The notes under the pieces are model-generated. The model worked only from the letters and a program-made list of their open reading frames with translations. It did not search any database and was not told the DNA's origin. From Hymenobacter sublimis (lineage in GTDB: Bacteria > Bacteroidota > Bacteroidia > Cytophagales > Hymenobacteraceae), in assembly GCF_023101345.1 (NCBI RefSeq), contig NZ_CP095848.1, forward strand, positions 3,250,001-3,314,000: 64,000 bases of DNA, written 5' to 3'. Position 1 is the stretch's first letter, and each line of letters starts with the position of its first letter. This document shows, one piece after another, positions 23,464 through 32,014 of this stretch. Both the position numbers and the translations under genes were made by a program.

Positions 23464-25728
23464 TTATTTGCGTACCATTTTAAGCACTTGCTTCTGCAGG
23501 CCCTGCTCTACTGAGAGCTGATAAACACCTGCCCGTAGCCCTTGGGGGGCGTCTAGCTTAACTTCTTGCAAGCCTACGCCCGTTAACACCGTCTGGCGGA
23601 GGACTAGCTGACCAACTATATTGTTAACCACGATGGTTGCCTGGCCCGGCGTAACCGAATCGAACCGAACCCATACTTCGTCTTCGAAAGGATTTGGGAA
23701 CAAGGCTGCGTTCAGGCTGCGTGCCACTCCTGGTGTCCGGACGGTTAGCACCATAGAACGGTGTTCCTTTTCGTCTTTATCTACCTGCCGAAGCCGATAG
23801 TACACCGTGCTTACCACGCCTTTGCTCAGGGCGGCATCAACAAACTCGTAGGTAGTACGGGTAGTGGTGGTACCAGCTCCTGCCCGCTCACCCACTGTTG
23901 TAAATGATACCCCATCAAAGCTACGTTCTACCGCGAAGTAGGCATTGTTCTTCTCTGAGGCGGTAACCCAGGTAAGTACGGGAAACTTGCCCGTCCAAGC
24001 TGCTGAGAAATCGGTCAGCTCTACGGGCAGTACCTGGCCGGCCGGCCGGGCCGTGATGGTAGCAACGTCAGTGTTCGTGCAACCATTGGCAAGCGTTCCG
24101 GTAGCTCGGTACACCGTAGTACCGGCTGCTGGAATGGGGTTGATGGTAGCCCCCGTTTCAGCAAGCGTGGTGGTGACATTGTCGTTGGTAGCCGTCCATA
24201 CGTACGTGCTGGTGGTGCCACCACTGGCCGTAATGGTAACGGCATTACCCAGAAATACGGTTGCAGCTTCGGGCGTTACGGACACGGCGGGCGTTGTAGC
24301 AACTGTCGTGCTCAGGGTCTGGACGCCACAACCGGTAGTTACATCTACGTTGTACTGCGTCGTCGCCGTCGGGGAAGGCGAGAACTGCGCCAACGTTGAC
24401 AGCACGGCCCCACGGTTGCCATTGATGTACCAGGCGTAAGTGGCATCGGATATATTGCTGCCCGCCGTTAGCGCCACGGGCGTACCGGCGCATACACTGC
24501 TGGCCGAGGCCCTAATCGTGTTAATAGCCGTTGCCCGACCAACCGTTACATCAACGTTCTGCGCCGTGCAGCTAGCCGCTGAAACCCGCACCCGGAACCT
24601 ATCCGTCACGTTACCTTGGCTGCCCGTAAAGTAGCTGTACTGGGCGCTGGTAGCTCCGGGAATAATCACTTCAGTTACGCTACCATTATTCGCAACATTG
24701 AGAGTAAACCACTGGTAAGTGGCATTGGGGTTATTAGAAGAAGCCGTCAGGGTTACGGCACTACTTGGGCAAACCGAAAGCGAAGTGCCCGGTAATACGG
24801 CGGCCGTAAGGGCGCCCACATTTGCTTGCACTACCTGAGTTAGCGGAACACTGCTGCAATCGTTCGTGGTTGCTTCCACCCGGTACGCTGTGCTGGTTGT
24901 TAAAGTAGGAGTAGTGTACGTGGAAGAGGTAACATTCGTATTTGTTTGTAGTAATTGTCCACTGGTGTTGCTGTACCAACGGAAGGTAGCACCGCTGCCC
25001 GAGTAGTTGGCGGTAAACGAGGTAGAAGAGCCCGAGCAGATGGTAGGCGCGGCATTCGAGACAGAAAGACCATTGACCGGTACTACCAGTTGCTGGGTGC
25101 TGGTGCCGCAGGTTGCGGTGTTTGCTGTTACCGAGAAAGTGGTGGTAGCCGTCAGGTTAGCGCGGGTCAGGGTAGCTCCGGTTTCTGGCTGCAACGCACC
25201 ATCCTGGTACCAAGTGTACTGCGGATTGTTACCACTAGCCCCGCTGGCCGCGAGCGTAACCTGCTCCCCCACGCATACGCCAGCTACACTAGCCGATAAA
25301 GCCAGCGAAGGTTGCAACGTGATATCTGCGAAGTTGGTGGATGTGCCCCCCGAGCAAGTTAAGGTGCTAGACCGCACCCGGTACGTGGTGGAGGTAGTGA
25401 GCGGCAAGCTCACGCTTATAAAATCACCACTTGCTCGTACAGCTTGCGAAATCAGTGTTTCTGATACTACTCCATTCGTAGTTGCCAACCGGTAAACTTG
25501 CAAATTAGCATCCGAAGTTGAGCTTATCCGGACCCCAATAGCTCCGTTAGGCGAAGAACAAACGGGTATGGCGGTGCCAGATTGGCCATTATTCACTGTA
25601 GCATCTTGCTCAATACCGTTTGCATTATAGTACAGAAACTTAATCTGGTTGTTGCATTGCGCCCAGACTGTGCCAGAGCTGCCCAGGAATAATACGGCAC
25701 TCAGCAGCGTTAGGTAAATGTTTCTCAT
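23464..25728 (-). CDS. large secreted protein with Ig-like repeats and a T9SS C-terminal sorting domain
   Basis: The 754-residue protein has a signal peptide (MRNIYLTLLSAVLFLGSSGTVWAQ). Residues 30-560 or so are Thr/Ser/Val-rich and hold several Ig-like modules of about 80 residues, each with a Cys pair and a Y-x-W-(F/Y) strand (YTWYQDG, FRWYSNT, YQWFTLN, YAWYING, YVWTATN). A fibronectin-like module beginning VELTDFSAAWTGKFPVLTW follows. The end (LFPNPFEDEVWVRF, then GLRAGVYQLSVEQGLQKQVL) is a type A sorting domain for type IX secretion. It is a surface or extracellular protein; adhesion is a guess. Confidence 0.88.
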   Translation of the reverse strand: MRNIYLTLLSAVLFLGSSGTVWAQCNNQIKFLYYNANGIEQDATVNNGQSGTAIPVCSSPNGAIGVRISSTSDANLQVYRLATTNGVVSETLISQAVRASGDFISVSLPLTTSTTYRVRSSTLTCSGGTSTNFADITLQPSLALSASVAGVCVGEQVTLAASGASGNNPQYTWYQDGALQPETGATLTRANLTATTTFSVTANTATCGTSTQQLVVPVNGLSVSNAAPTICSGSSTSFTANYSGSGATFRWYSNTSGQLLQTNTNVTSSTYTTPTLTTSTAYRVEATTNDCSSVPLTQVVQANVGALTAAVLPGTSLSVCPSSAVTLTASSNNPNATYQWFTLNVANNGSVTEVIIPGATSAQYSYFTGSQGNVTDRFRVRVSAASCTAQNVDVTVGRATAINTIRASASSVCAGTPVALTAGSNISDATYAWYINGNRGAVLSTLAQFSPSPTATTQYNVDVTTGCGVQTLSTTVATTPAVSVTPEAATVFLGNAVTITASGGTTSTYVWTATNDNVTTTLAETGATINPIPAAGTTVYRATGTLANGCTNTDVATITARPAGQVLPVELTDFSAAWTGKFPVLTWVTASEKNNAYFAVERSFDGVSFTTVGERAGAGTTTTRTTYEFVDAALSKGVVSTVYYRLRQVDKDEKEHRSMVLTVRTPGVARSLNAALFPNPFEDEVWVRFDSVTPGQATIVVNNIVGQLVLRQTVLTGVGLQEVKLDAPQGLRAGVYQLSVEQGLQKQVLKMVRK

Positions 25729-25825
25729 CTTTTTCGTTCAGGTTTTAAGCCAGAAATTTCTGACAAATGCAATTTATTGAATCTTTTACTCTTTAAATTT
25801 TTTTACTCGGAATCACTTTATAATC

Positions 25826-25865
25826 AGCACTTATTCGCAGAATACAGCGCTTATCCGGAGAATAC
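25826..25865. repeat. two tandem 20-base copies upstream of the T9SS cargo gene
   Basis: AGCACTTATTCGCAGAATAC is followed directly by AGCGCTTATCCGGAGAATAC. They are 98-137 bases upstream of the ATG at 25728, about two helical turns per copy. Confidence 0.75.
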
Positions 25866-26074
25866 TTGCAATAATAAATATAATTTAAAGACAAAAAAAC
25901 AACGTATATCCTCAATTTCTTTGGCTAAAAATTGACGCAACTCTGCTTGCCGTCAGAACTGTGCTCAGCAATGCGAGAGCGGGCAAGCCAGTACACACAT
26001 TGGCCAGGTGACGACAATTTAAATCGCGCGGACAAGGAACCAGCAGGCTCTGGCTGCTTATGCAGTCTAACAGA

Positions 26075-26110
26075 AAAAGGCTGCCACAGCATCTGCTGTG
26101 GCAGCCTTTT
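26075..26110 (-). terminator. terminator of rho
   Basis: Perfect 17-base arms (26075-26091 and 26094-26110) around a TC loop, with A/T-run ends. Confidence 0.9.
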
Positions 26111-26129
26111 CTGGCTATACTACTTCTGG

Positions 26130-28397
26130 TTAGCCGTTCATGGCCATCAGGAACTCGTCGTTGTCGCGGGTGCCTTTCATGCGGTCCTTCAGGAACTCCA
26201 TAGCTTCGGAGGCCGTCATATCCGACATAAACTTGCGCAGCACCCAGATGCGGTTCAGCTCGTCCTTGCTCATGAGCAAGTCCTCGCGGCGAGTACCAGA
26301 GGCGGGTACGTCGATGGCGGGGAAGATGCGCTTATTGGCCAGCTTGCGGTCCAGCTGCAATTCCATGTTGCCGGTACCTTTGAATTCCTCAAAGATTACC
26401 TCATCCATCTTCGAGCCGGTTTCAATCAGGGCCGTGGCAATAATGGTCAGCGAGCCGCCATCTTCCACGTTACGGGCCGCACCGAAGAAGCGCTTGGGCT
26501 TGTGCAGGGCGTTAGCATCAACACCACCCGACAGGATTTTGCCGGAAGCTGGCTGCACCGTGTTGTAGGCGCGGGCCAGGCGGGTAATAGAATCGAGCAG
26601 AATCACCACGTCGTGGCCGCACTCCACGAGGCGCTTGGCCTTTTCCATGGCAATGGTGGCAATTTTCACGTGACGGTCGGCCGTTTCATCGAAGGTAGAG
26701 CTAAGCACTTCGGCTTTCACCGAGCGGGCCATGTCCGTTACTTCTTCCGGGCGCTCGTCAATAAGCAGAATCATCAGGTACACCTTGGGGTGGTTTTCGC
26801 TGATGGAATTGGCAATTTCCTGGAGCAGCACCGTTTTGCCGGTTTTGGGCTGGGCCACAATCAGGCCGCGCTGGCCTTTGCCGATGGGGGCAAATAGGTC
26901 CAGAATTCGGGTGCTGTACTGGCCCGATTTAGTGGTCAGTTTCAGGCGCTCCTCAGCAAACAACGGGGTCAGGTTGTTGAACGGGATACGGTCGCGGGCC
27001 TCCTCCACGGAGCGGCCGTTGATGCCTTCTACCCCTACCAAGGCAAAGTACTTCTCACCCTCGCGGGGCGGGCGAATGGTGCATTTCACCGTATCGCCGG
27101 CTTTCAGACCGAACTGCTTTACCTGCTGCGGAGCCACGTAAATATCATCGGGCGAAGCGAGGTAGTTGTAGAACGGGCTGCGCAGGAAACCATAGCCACC
27201 ATCGGGCATCATTTCCAGCGTACCTTCGCCGGGAATCACAATGTCGAACTCGGGCCGGGTCGGGCGTTGCTCCGTCCGCTCCGGGCGAGGCTGTTCTGCT
27301 ACCCCAGCGGGCTGGCCCTGCCGCTCCGACTGGCGCTGCTCTTGGCGCTGCTGGCGCTGCAGCTCCCGGGCGGCGTAGCGCTCCTCACGGCGCTGCTCAC
27401 GCTGCTCGCGGGCATCGGGGCGGCCACCTTCCCGCGCAATGCGGGGCTGGTCTTGGCGTCCGTCGCGCGAGAGGCCGTCGGGGCGGAAGTCGGCCCGGGG
27501 GGCGTCGTTACGCTGCTCGCGGGGCTGGTCGCCGCGACCATTACTTTCGGGCCGGCCTACTCCATCAGCGCGAAAATCAGCGCGAGGAGCGTCATTACGG
27601 CCTTCCCGGGGGGCATCGTTGCGGTACTCGCGACCTTCCCGGAAGACCCGGGGCTGGTCGGGGCGGCCTTCGCGGCCGTTAACGGCAGGTTCCGTTGGGC
27701 GCGTCTCGCGGGCCGGAGCTGGGGCCGTGGTTTCCAGCGGGGTAGGCACGGCTTCCGCTACTTGGGCGGCCGGAGCGTCAGGTTGGGTAGCTTCAACAGC
27801 TACTTCGTCAGCGGCGGCAGCCACGATGGGCCGGCCGGCGCGGTCGGTGCGGGTGCGCCGCTCAGGGCGCTGATACAGCTTTACGGGCCGTTCGGAGACA
27901 GGAGCCGTTTCCGTTGCTACTTCGGCCGCGGGGGCTTCAACAGCGGCGGCAGCCAGCGCCGGCTCTGGCGCACTAACCGGCGCGCTAGCAAGGGTAGCAA
28001 CTTCCTCGGGTGCGGGAGCAGCGGATGGTGCATCGGCGGAAGCTTTTGCGGCAGGCGTGGAGGTAGGTGCTACGGCGGCTTTGTTGCGGGCAGCGGGCTC
28101 GCGGCGGGGAGCAGCGGCGGGGCGCGCGGCGCGCGGGGCCCGGGCGGCTTTGGCAGCTGGGGCCGCCTCCGGCGCAACGGGAGCCGGCTCGGCGGCGGGC
28201 TCTTCCGCAGGAGCGGCGGCAGCAGCCGTTTTCACTTTTTGGGGAAGCTTATCGGGAGGAGTAATAGCTTGCTGATCTAGAATCTTGTAAATCAGATCCT
28301 GTTTACTGAGTTTTTTAAAATTGCCAACATTCAGTTTTTCAGCAATTTCCTTTAGTTCGGACAACAACCGGTCCTTCAACTCGTCAATAGTGTACAT
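26130..28397 (-). CDS. rho: transcription termination factor Rho with long N-terminal insertion
   Basis: Rho is a hexameric RNA-dependent ATPase that ends transcription. The 755-residue protein is far longer than the E. coli form (419). Residues 1-45 are the Rho_N helical domain ([20 protein letters not shown]). Residues 50-365 or so are disordered: first Ala/Pro/Glu-rich, then Arg/Glu/Gln/Asp-rich with repeated RNDAPR-like units. The RNA-binding domain ([17 protein letters not shown]) and the ATPase follow, with Walker [12 protein letters not shown] near residue 515 and [13 protein letters not shown]. Similar insertions occur in other Bacteroidota Rho proteins. It is transcribed divergently from serS. 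Confidence 0.96.
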   Translation of the reverse strand: MYTIDELKDRLLSELKEIAEKLNVGNFKKLSKQDLIYKILDQQAITPPDKLPQKVKTAAAAAPAEEPAAEPAPVAPEAAPAAKAARAPRAARPAAAPRREPAARNKAAVAPTSTPAAKASADAPSAAPAPEEVATLASAPVSAPEPALAAAAVEAPAAEVATETAPVSERPVKLYQRPERRTRTDRAGRPIVAAAADEVAVEATQPDAPAAQVAEAVPTPLETTAPAPARETRPTEPAVNGREGRPDQPRVFREGREYRNDAPREGRNDAPRADFRADGVGRPESNGRGDQPREQRNDAPRADFRPDGLSRDGRQDQPRIAREGGRPDAREQREQRREERYAARELQRQQRQEQRQSERQGQPAGVAEQPRPERTEQRPTRPEFDIVIPGEGTLEMMPDGGYGFLRSPFYNYLASPDDIYVAPQQVKQFGLKAGDTVKCTIRPPREGEKYFALVGVEGINGRSVEEARDRIPFNNLTPLFAEERLKLTTKSGQYSTRILDLFAPIGKGQRGLIVAQPKTGKTVLLQEIANSISENHPKVYLMILLIDERPEEVTDMARSVKAEVLSSTFDETADRHVKIATIAMEKAKRLVECGHDVVILLDSITRLARAYNTVQPASGKILSGGVDANALHKPKRFFGAARNVEDGGSLTIIATALIETGSKMDEVIFEEFKGTGNMELQLDRKLANKRIFPAIDVPASGTRREDLLMSKDELNRIWVLRKFMSDMTASEAMEFLKDRMKGTRDNDEFLMAMNG

Positions 28398-28882
28398 ATA
28401 AGAAGCTGAGCGAAAAATTCAGGCGGGGCGGCGGGAAACCAAAAAAGACAGCACAGGGCATTCCGGGCACAAATAGCAGCCGCGACGCAGCGCCAAACGC
28501 AAGAAAGAAGCGAGGAGTGAAAACCGTGGGTGGGCCGGGAAGCACAGAAGAAAATTGCCGACCGGGCGCGGGAAGAGTACCCAACGAGCCCGGCAGCCAG
28601 CACCGGCTACTACTTGCAATGTTAGCGGAATGTGCCGGAACTGCCAAATCAAAGGGAAGATTTTGCAGTTTGGATTGCTAACGCGAAATCTGGCCAAAAG
28701 GATGCACCCAGCCAGCCAATTACCACTTAACTTTTTCGGGGCGCTTATCATTCCCTTTCCCCGAATCTGGTTGCCCGGCAAGGGCGGTGCCAAGCTAGAA
28801 AGCTGGATTTTTTGCCCGCCGTCTGCATCTATTAAATAAGCCGTTTACTTTTGTCTTATTCCATTCTGCGTTTTCTGCTGTT
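28398..28882. other. divergent upstream region of rho and serS
   Basis: This 485-base interval holds the serS promoter at its right end. The rest must contain the rho promoter and a long 5' leader, a common site of Rho autoregulation. I see no gene; the small open frames here have no recognisable features. Confidence 0.5.
28846..28853 (+). promoter_or_regulatory. -7 box of serS
   Basis: TACTTTTG, an exact TAnnTTTG match, 29 bases before the serS ATG. Confidence 0.65.
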
Positions 28883-30157
28883 ATGCTGCAAGTTTCTGTC
28901 CTGAAAGAGCACACCGATGCGGTGCTGGCCGGCCTGGCCAAAAAACATTACAAAACCGCCGAAGCCGATGTGCAGGCCATTCTGACCCTGGACCAGCGCC
29001 GCAAAGACCTGCAAACGGCCCACGACTCGGCCCAGGCTGAAGCCAACGAGCTAGCCCGCCAGATTGGGGGCCTGATGAAAACCGGCGACAAAGCCGGCGC
29101 GGAAACCCTCAAAGCCCGCACGGCCGAGCTCAAGCAGCAAACCAAAGCCCACGCCGACGAGCTAAGCCAAGTGGAACTGGCCCTTCAGCAAACGCTGTAT
29201 AAGCTGCCGAACCTACCCCACAGCAGCGTACCGGAAGGCCGCACGGCCCAGGACAACGAGGTGGTGCGCGAAGTAGGCCAGCAGCCTACCCTGCCCGCCG
29301 GCGCCCAACCCCACTGGGAGCTGATTAAGAAGTACGACATCATCGATTTTGACTTGGGCGTCAAGATTACGGGCGCGGGATTTCCCGTGTACAAAAACCA
29401 GGGTGCCCGGCTGCAGCGGGCCCTCATCAACTTTTTCCTGGATGAGGCGCGCGACGCCGGCTACATAGAAATTCAGCCTCCGGTGCTGGTCAATGAGGCC
29501 TCGGGCTACGGTACGGGCCAGCTCCCCGACAAGGAAGGCCAGATGTACCACGATGCCCAGGACAACCTGTTTCTGATTCCGACGGCTGAAGTGCCCATCA
29601 CCAACCTCTACCGCGACGAAATTGTGCCGGTAGAGAAACTCCCGATTCGTAACGCCGGCTACACGCCCTGCTTCCGCCGCGAAGCTGGCTCCTGGGGCGC
29701 CGATGTGCGCGGCCTCAACCGCCTCCACCAGTTTGATAAGGTAGAAATTGTGCAAGTGGCCCTGCCCGAGCAGAGCTACACCCAGCTGGAAGAAATGCTG
29801 GCTCACATTGAGGGGCTGCTGCAGAAGTTACAGCTGCCCTACCGCGTGCTGCGCCTCTGCGGCGGCGACATGGGCTTTACTTCCGCCCTCACCTACGACC
29901 TGGAAGTGTGGTCGGCGGCCCAGGGCCGCTGGCTGGAAGTGTCCTCCTGCTCGAACTTTGAAACCTACCAGGCCAACCGCCTGAAGCTGCGCTACCGTAC
30001 CGAAAACGGCAAAACCCAGCTACTGCACACGCTCAACGGTTCGGCCCTGGCCTTACCGCGCATTGTGGCCGCCCTGCTGGAAAATAACCAGCAGGAAGAT
30101 GGCATCCATCTGCCGGAAGTGCTCCACTCTTACTGCGGCTTCAGCAAGATTGGGTAG
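28883..30157 (+). CDS. serS: seryl-tRNA synthetase
   Basis: Class II aminoacyl-tRNA synthetase that charges tRNA-Ser. Residues 1-110 form the antiparallel coiled-coil arm that grips the tRNA (LDQRRKDLQTAHDSAQAEAN...). The catalytic core follows, with motif 2 PCFRREAGSWGADVRGL and motif 3 in HTLNGSALALPRIVAALLEN. Length is 424 residues, normal. ATG 28883 fits the promoter position. It is a single-gene unit ending at a hairpin shared with the facing operon. Confidence 0.98.
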   Translation: MLQVSVLKEHTDAVLAGLAKKHYKTAEADVQAILTLDQRRKDLQTAHDSAQAEANELARQIGGLMKTGDKAGAETLKARTAELKQQTKAHADELSQVELALQQTLYKLPNLPHSSVPEGRTAQDNEVVREVGQQPTLPAGAQPHWELIKKYDIIDFDLGVKITGAGFPVYKNQGARLQRALINFFLDEARDAGYIEIQPPVLVNEASGYGTGQLPDKEGQMYHDAQDNLFLIPTAEVPITNLYRDEIVPVEKLPIRNAGYTPCFRREAGSWGADVRGLNRLHQFDKVEIVQVALPEQSYTQLEEMLAHIEGLLQKLQLPYRVLRLCGGDMGFTSALTYDLEVWSAAQGRWLEVSSCSNFETYQANRLKLRYRTENGKTQLLHTLNGSALALPRIVAALLENNQQEDGIHLPEVLHSYCGFSKIG

Positions 30158-30192
30158 AGCTGCTTGGGTAGTGTTCTGACTACCTGATAAAC

Positions 30193-30245
30193 CGAGGTGG
30201 GCTACGAGTTTCTTTCCAAGAGAAAAGAGCTTGTAGCCCACTTCG
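30193..30245. terminator. hairpin between convergent serS and the sensor-kinase operon
   Basis: A 16-base arm beginning CGAGGTGGGCTACGAG pairs with 30230-30245 at 14 positions. The loop is A/T-rich. It probably ends transcripts from both sides. Confidence 0.7.
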
Positions 30246-30295
30246 TATTTTGTATAGAATTGGTTACGTAGTACTTGCCAACACGAAGCCACCAC

Positions 30296-31546
30296 CTAGT
30301 TCAGGGCTACCCGAAAGGTAGACCCCTCCCCCACGGTGCTTTCTACCTGCAGTTCGCCCCCATTGCTTTCCACGATGCGGTTGACGAGAAACAGCCCGAC
30401 GCCGGTTCCTTCGGCAGCATCGGGGTGGAAGCGACGAAACAGCTGAAACAAATCGGCCCCGTGCCGGGACAGGTCAATGCCCAGGCCGTTATCGGTGACG
30501 GAGAGCATAGCCTGGCCGGTAGGGCCACGCCAGCCGCGCACCCGCACCCGCGGAGGCCGGTCCGGATGACGGTAGCGCAGGGCGTTGCTGAGCAGGTTTA
30601 GCAGAATAGTGCGCAGATGACCCCGGTTGTAATGCACCGTGGGCAGGGCCTGAAAGTCATAGTCGATGAGAGCTGCGGTAGTGCGCAGCTGCGGAGCCAG
30701 GGCCTGCTGGATGTCGTCGGTTAGCTCGGCTAGCGCTACCTCCTCCTGCGTAGCCGATAAGGGCTGACGAGTATCCTGCACAATCACCGACAAATCGTCG
30801 ATGGTAGTAAGCAAATCGTGCAGGGAAGCCTTGGTCATACTTATTAACAGCTGGCTTTCCCCTTCCTCGAAATTGACTACCCGGCACAACTCATCAAACA
30901 GGCCTTGCAAGTTCTGCACGGGCTGCTTCAGGTCATGGGACGCCGCGTACACAAAGTTATCCAGGTCTTGGTTGGTGCGGGCTAGCTGGCGGTTGGCGGT
31001 ATCCAGGGCGCGGTTGCGGGTCTGCGCTTCGGTGTGGGCAGTGCGCAGGCTTTCATTGGAGGCGGCCAGCTCCTGCCGGGTTGCCGTCAGCTCCGCCAAT
31101 GACTGGCGCAACTCCTGATTTATGCGCTCCAGATCAGCGTGGTAGCGGTCCTGGTGCTGCCGCCATTCGTTGCGCTCAATGGCGTGACGAACCACCTTTA
31201 ACAGCATATCATGGTCGAACCGGTGTTTGATCAGGTAATCGAGGGCGCCGTTGTTCAGGGCCTGAACAGCCAGCTCCCCGCTGTCAATGCCGGTTATCAT
31301 CACCACGCACAGCCGCTCGACGGGCACTAGTTGCTTGAACTGCTCCAGCACTTCCAGGCCCGTACCGTCGGGCAGGTTGTAGTCTACAAGCACGCAGTCG
31401 GGTTGGTAGCGCTGAAACGCGACTACGGCCTCGGCCACCGTGGTAGCTTCGTGCAGTTCCAGCGTTTCGCCCGGGTTCCGGCTTAGGTAGCGGCGCAGCA
31501 CTGCCCGGTCGGTATCACTGTCTTCAACCAGCAAGATTTTTTTCAC
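30296..31546 (-). CDS. hybrid protein: receiver domain followed by histidine kinase
   Basis: The 416-residue signalling protein has its receiver domain first. Residues 1-120 contain phospho-acceptor Asp55 (CVLVDYNLPDG). A coiled-coil linker follows (residues 125-195), then the kinase with the phospho-acceptor His204 in ASHDLKQPV. The ATPase has the N box NLLSNALRY, the G1 box DNGLGID and the G2 box GTGVGLFLV. There is no membrane segment and no sensor domain, so its input is most likely phosphate on the receiver. It is last in the phytochrome operon, 26 bases after the response regulator. Confidence 0.93.
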   Translation of the reverse strand: MKKILLVEDSDTDRAVLRRYLSRNPGETLELHEATTVAEAVVAFQRYQPDCVLVDYNLPDGTGLEVLEQFKQLVPVERLCVVMITGIDSGELAVQALNNGALDYLIKHRFDHDMLLKVVRHAIERNEWRQHQDRYHADLERINQELRQSLAELTATRQELAASNESLRTAHTEAQTRNRALDTANRQLARTNQDLDNFVYAASHDLKQPVQNLQGLFDELCRVVNFEEGESQLLISMTKASLHDLLTTIDDLSVIVQDTRQPLSATQEEVALAELTDDIQQALAPQLRTTAALIDYDFQALPTVHYNRGHLRTILLNLLSNALRYRHPDRPPRVRVRGWRGPTGQAMLSVTDNGLGIDLSRHGADLFQLFRRFHPDAAEGTGVGLFLVNRIVESNGGELQVESTVGEGSTFRVALN

Positions 31547-31572
31547 GCGGTAATAGGCAACGGGGCGGCGGG

Positions 31573-32013
31573 CTAAGCAGGCAATTCAGAGGCTTCCAGC
31601 CAATAATGCACAATCAGGCGAACCTTCTCTTCCAGCTCCGCGTAGGCCAGCGGCTTGGTCAGGTAGCTGTTGGCCCCGAGCTGGTAGCAGGTAGCCACGT
31701 CCTTGGCGTTGGCGGAAGTGGTGAATATGACCACCGGAATAGAATGCAGGGAGGGGTCACCTTTGATGGCGCCCAGCACGTCGCGCCCGTCCAGGCCGGG
31801 CATGTTCAAGTCGAGCAGAATGATGGCCGGTAGGGTTTGCGGCCAGCCAATTTTGCGGCCCTGGCCCTGCAGGTAGTCCAGGGCCTGTTCGCCGTCTTCG
31901 CACCGGAGCACCGGGTTTTGGAGCGCATGCTTACGGAAAGCCCGGCCCAGCGCCGTAAAGTCTTCGGCGCTGTCTTCAACAATTAGAATAGGCTTTATAG
32001 CAGTTGTGTTCAA
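31573..32013 (-). CDS. Rcp1-like single-domain response regulator
   Basis: The 146-residue receiver protein has no output domain. The acidic pocket is in ILIVEDSAED, phospho-acceptor Asp68 in IILLDLNMPGLDG, and Lys120 in the SYLTKP loop. The insertion around DYLQGQGRKIGWPQTLP is typical of the Rcp1 group that receives phosphate from phytochromes. Its ATG begins one base after the stop of the phytochrome gene, so the two are tightly coupled. It may act as a shuttle to the following hybrid kinase. Confidence 0.93.
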   Translation of the reverse strand: MNTTAIKPILIVEDSAEDFTALGRAFRKHALQNPVLRCEDGEQALDYLQGQGRKIGWPQTLPAIILLDLNMPGLDGRDVLGAIKGDPSLHSIPVVIFTTSANAKDVATCYQLGANSYLTKPLAYAELEEKVRLIVHYWLEASELPA

Positions 32014-32014
32014 C

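Larger units (their letters stand above)
25729..26129. other. A/T-rich gene-free stretch with a tandem 20-base repeat
   Basis: This is much richer in A and T than the surroundings and probably holds the promoter of the T9SS gene. It contains a 12-base palindrome CAGAAATTTCTG (25751-25762) and two adjacent 20-base copies (25826-25845 and 25846-25865) sharing 17 bases. The rho terminator lies at its right end. I see no gene. Confidence 0.6.

Noticed and set aside
25932..26897. 321-codon plus-strand frame near the end of rho
   Set aside because: It overlaps the rho terminator and the conserved ATPase domain on the other strand and has no family features.
27267..28280. Long plus-strand frame opposite the rho insertion
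   Set aside because: It is the antisense of repetitive Ala/Arg-rich coding DNA; composition explains the open frame.
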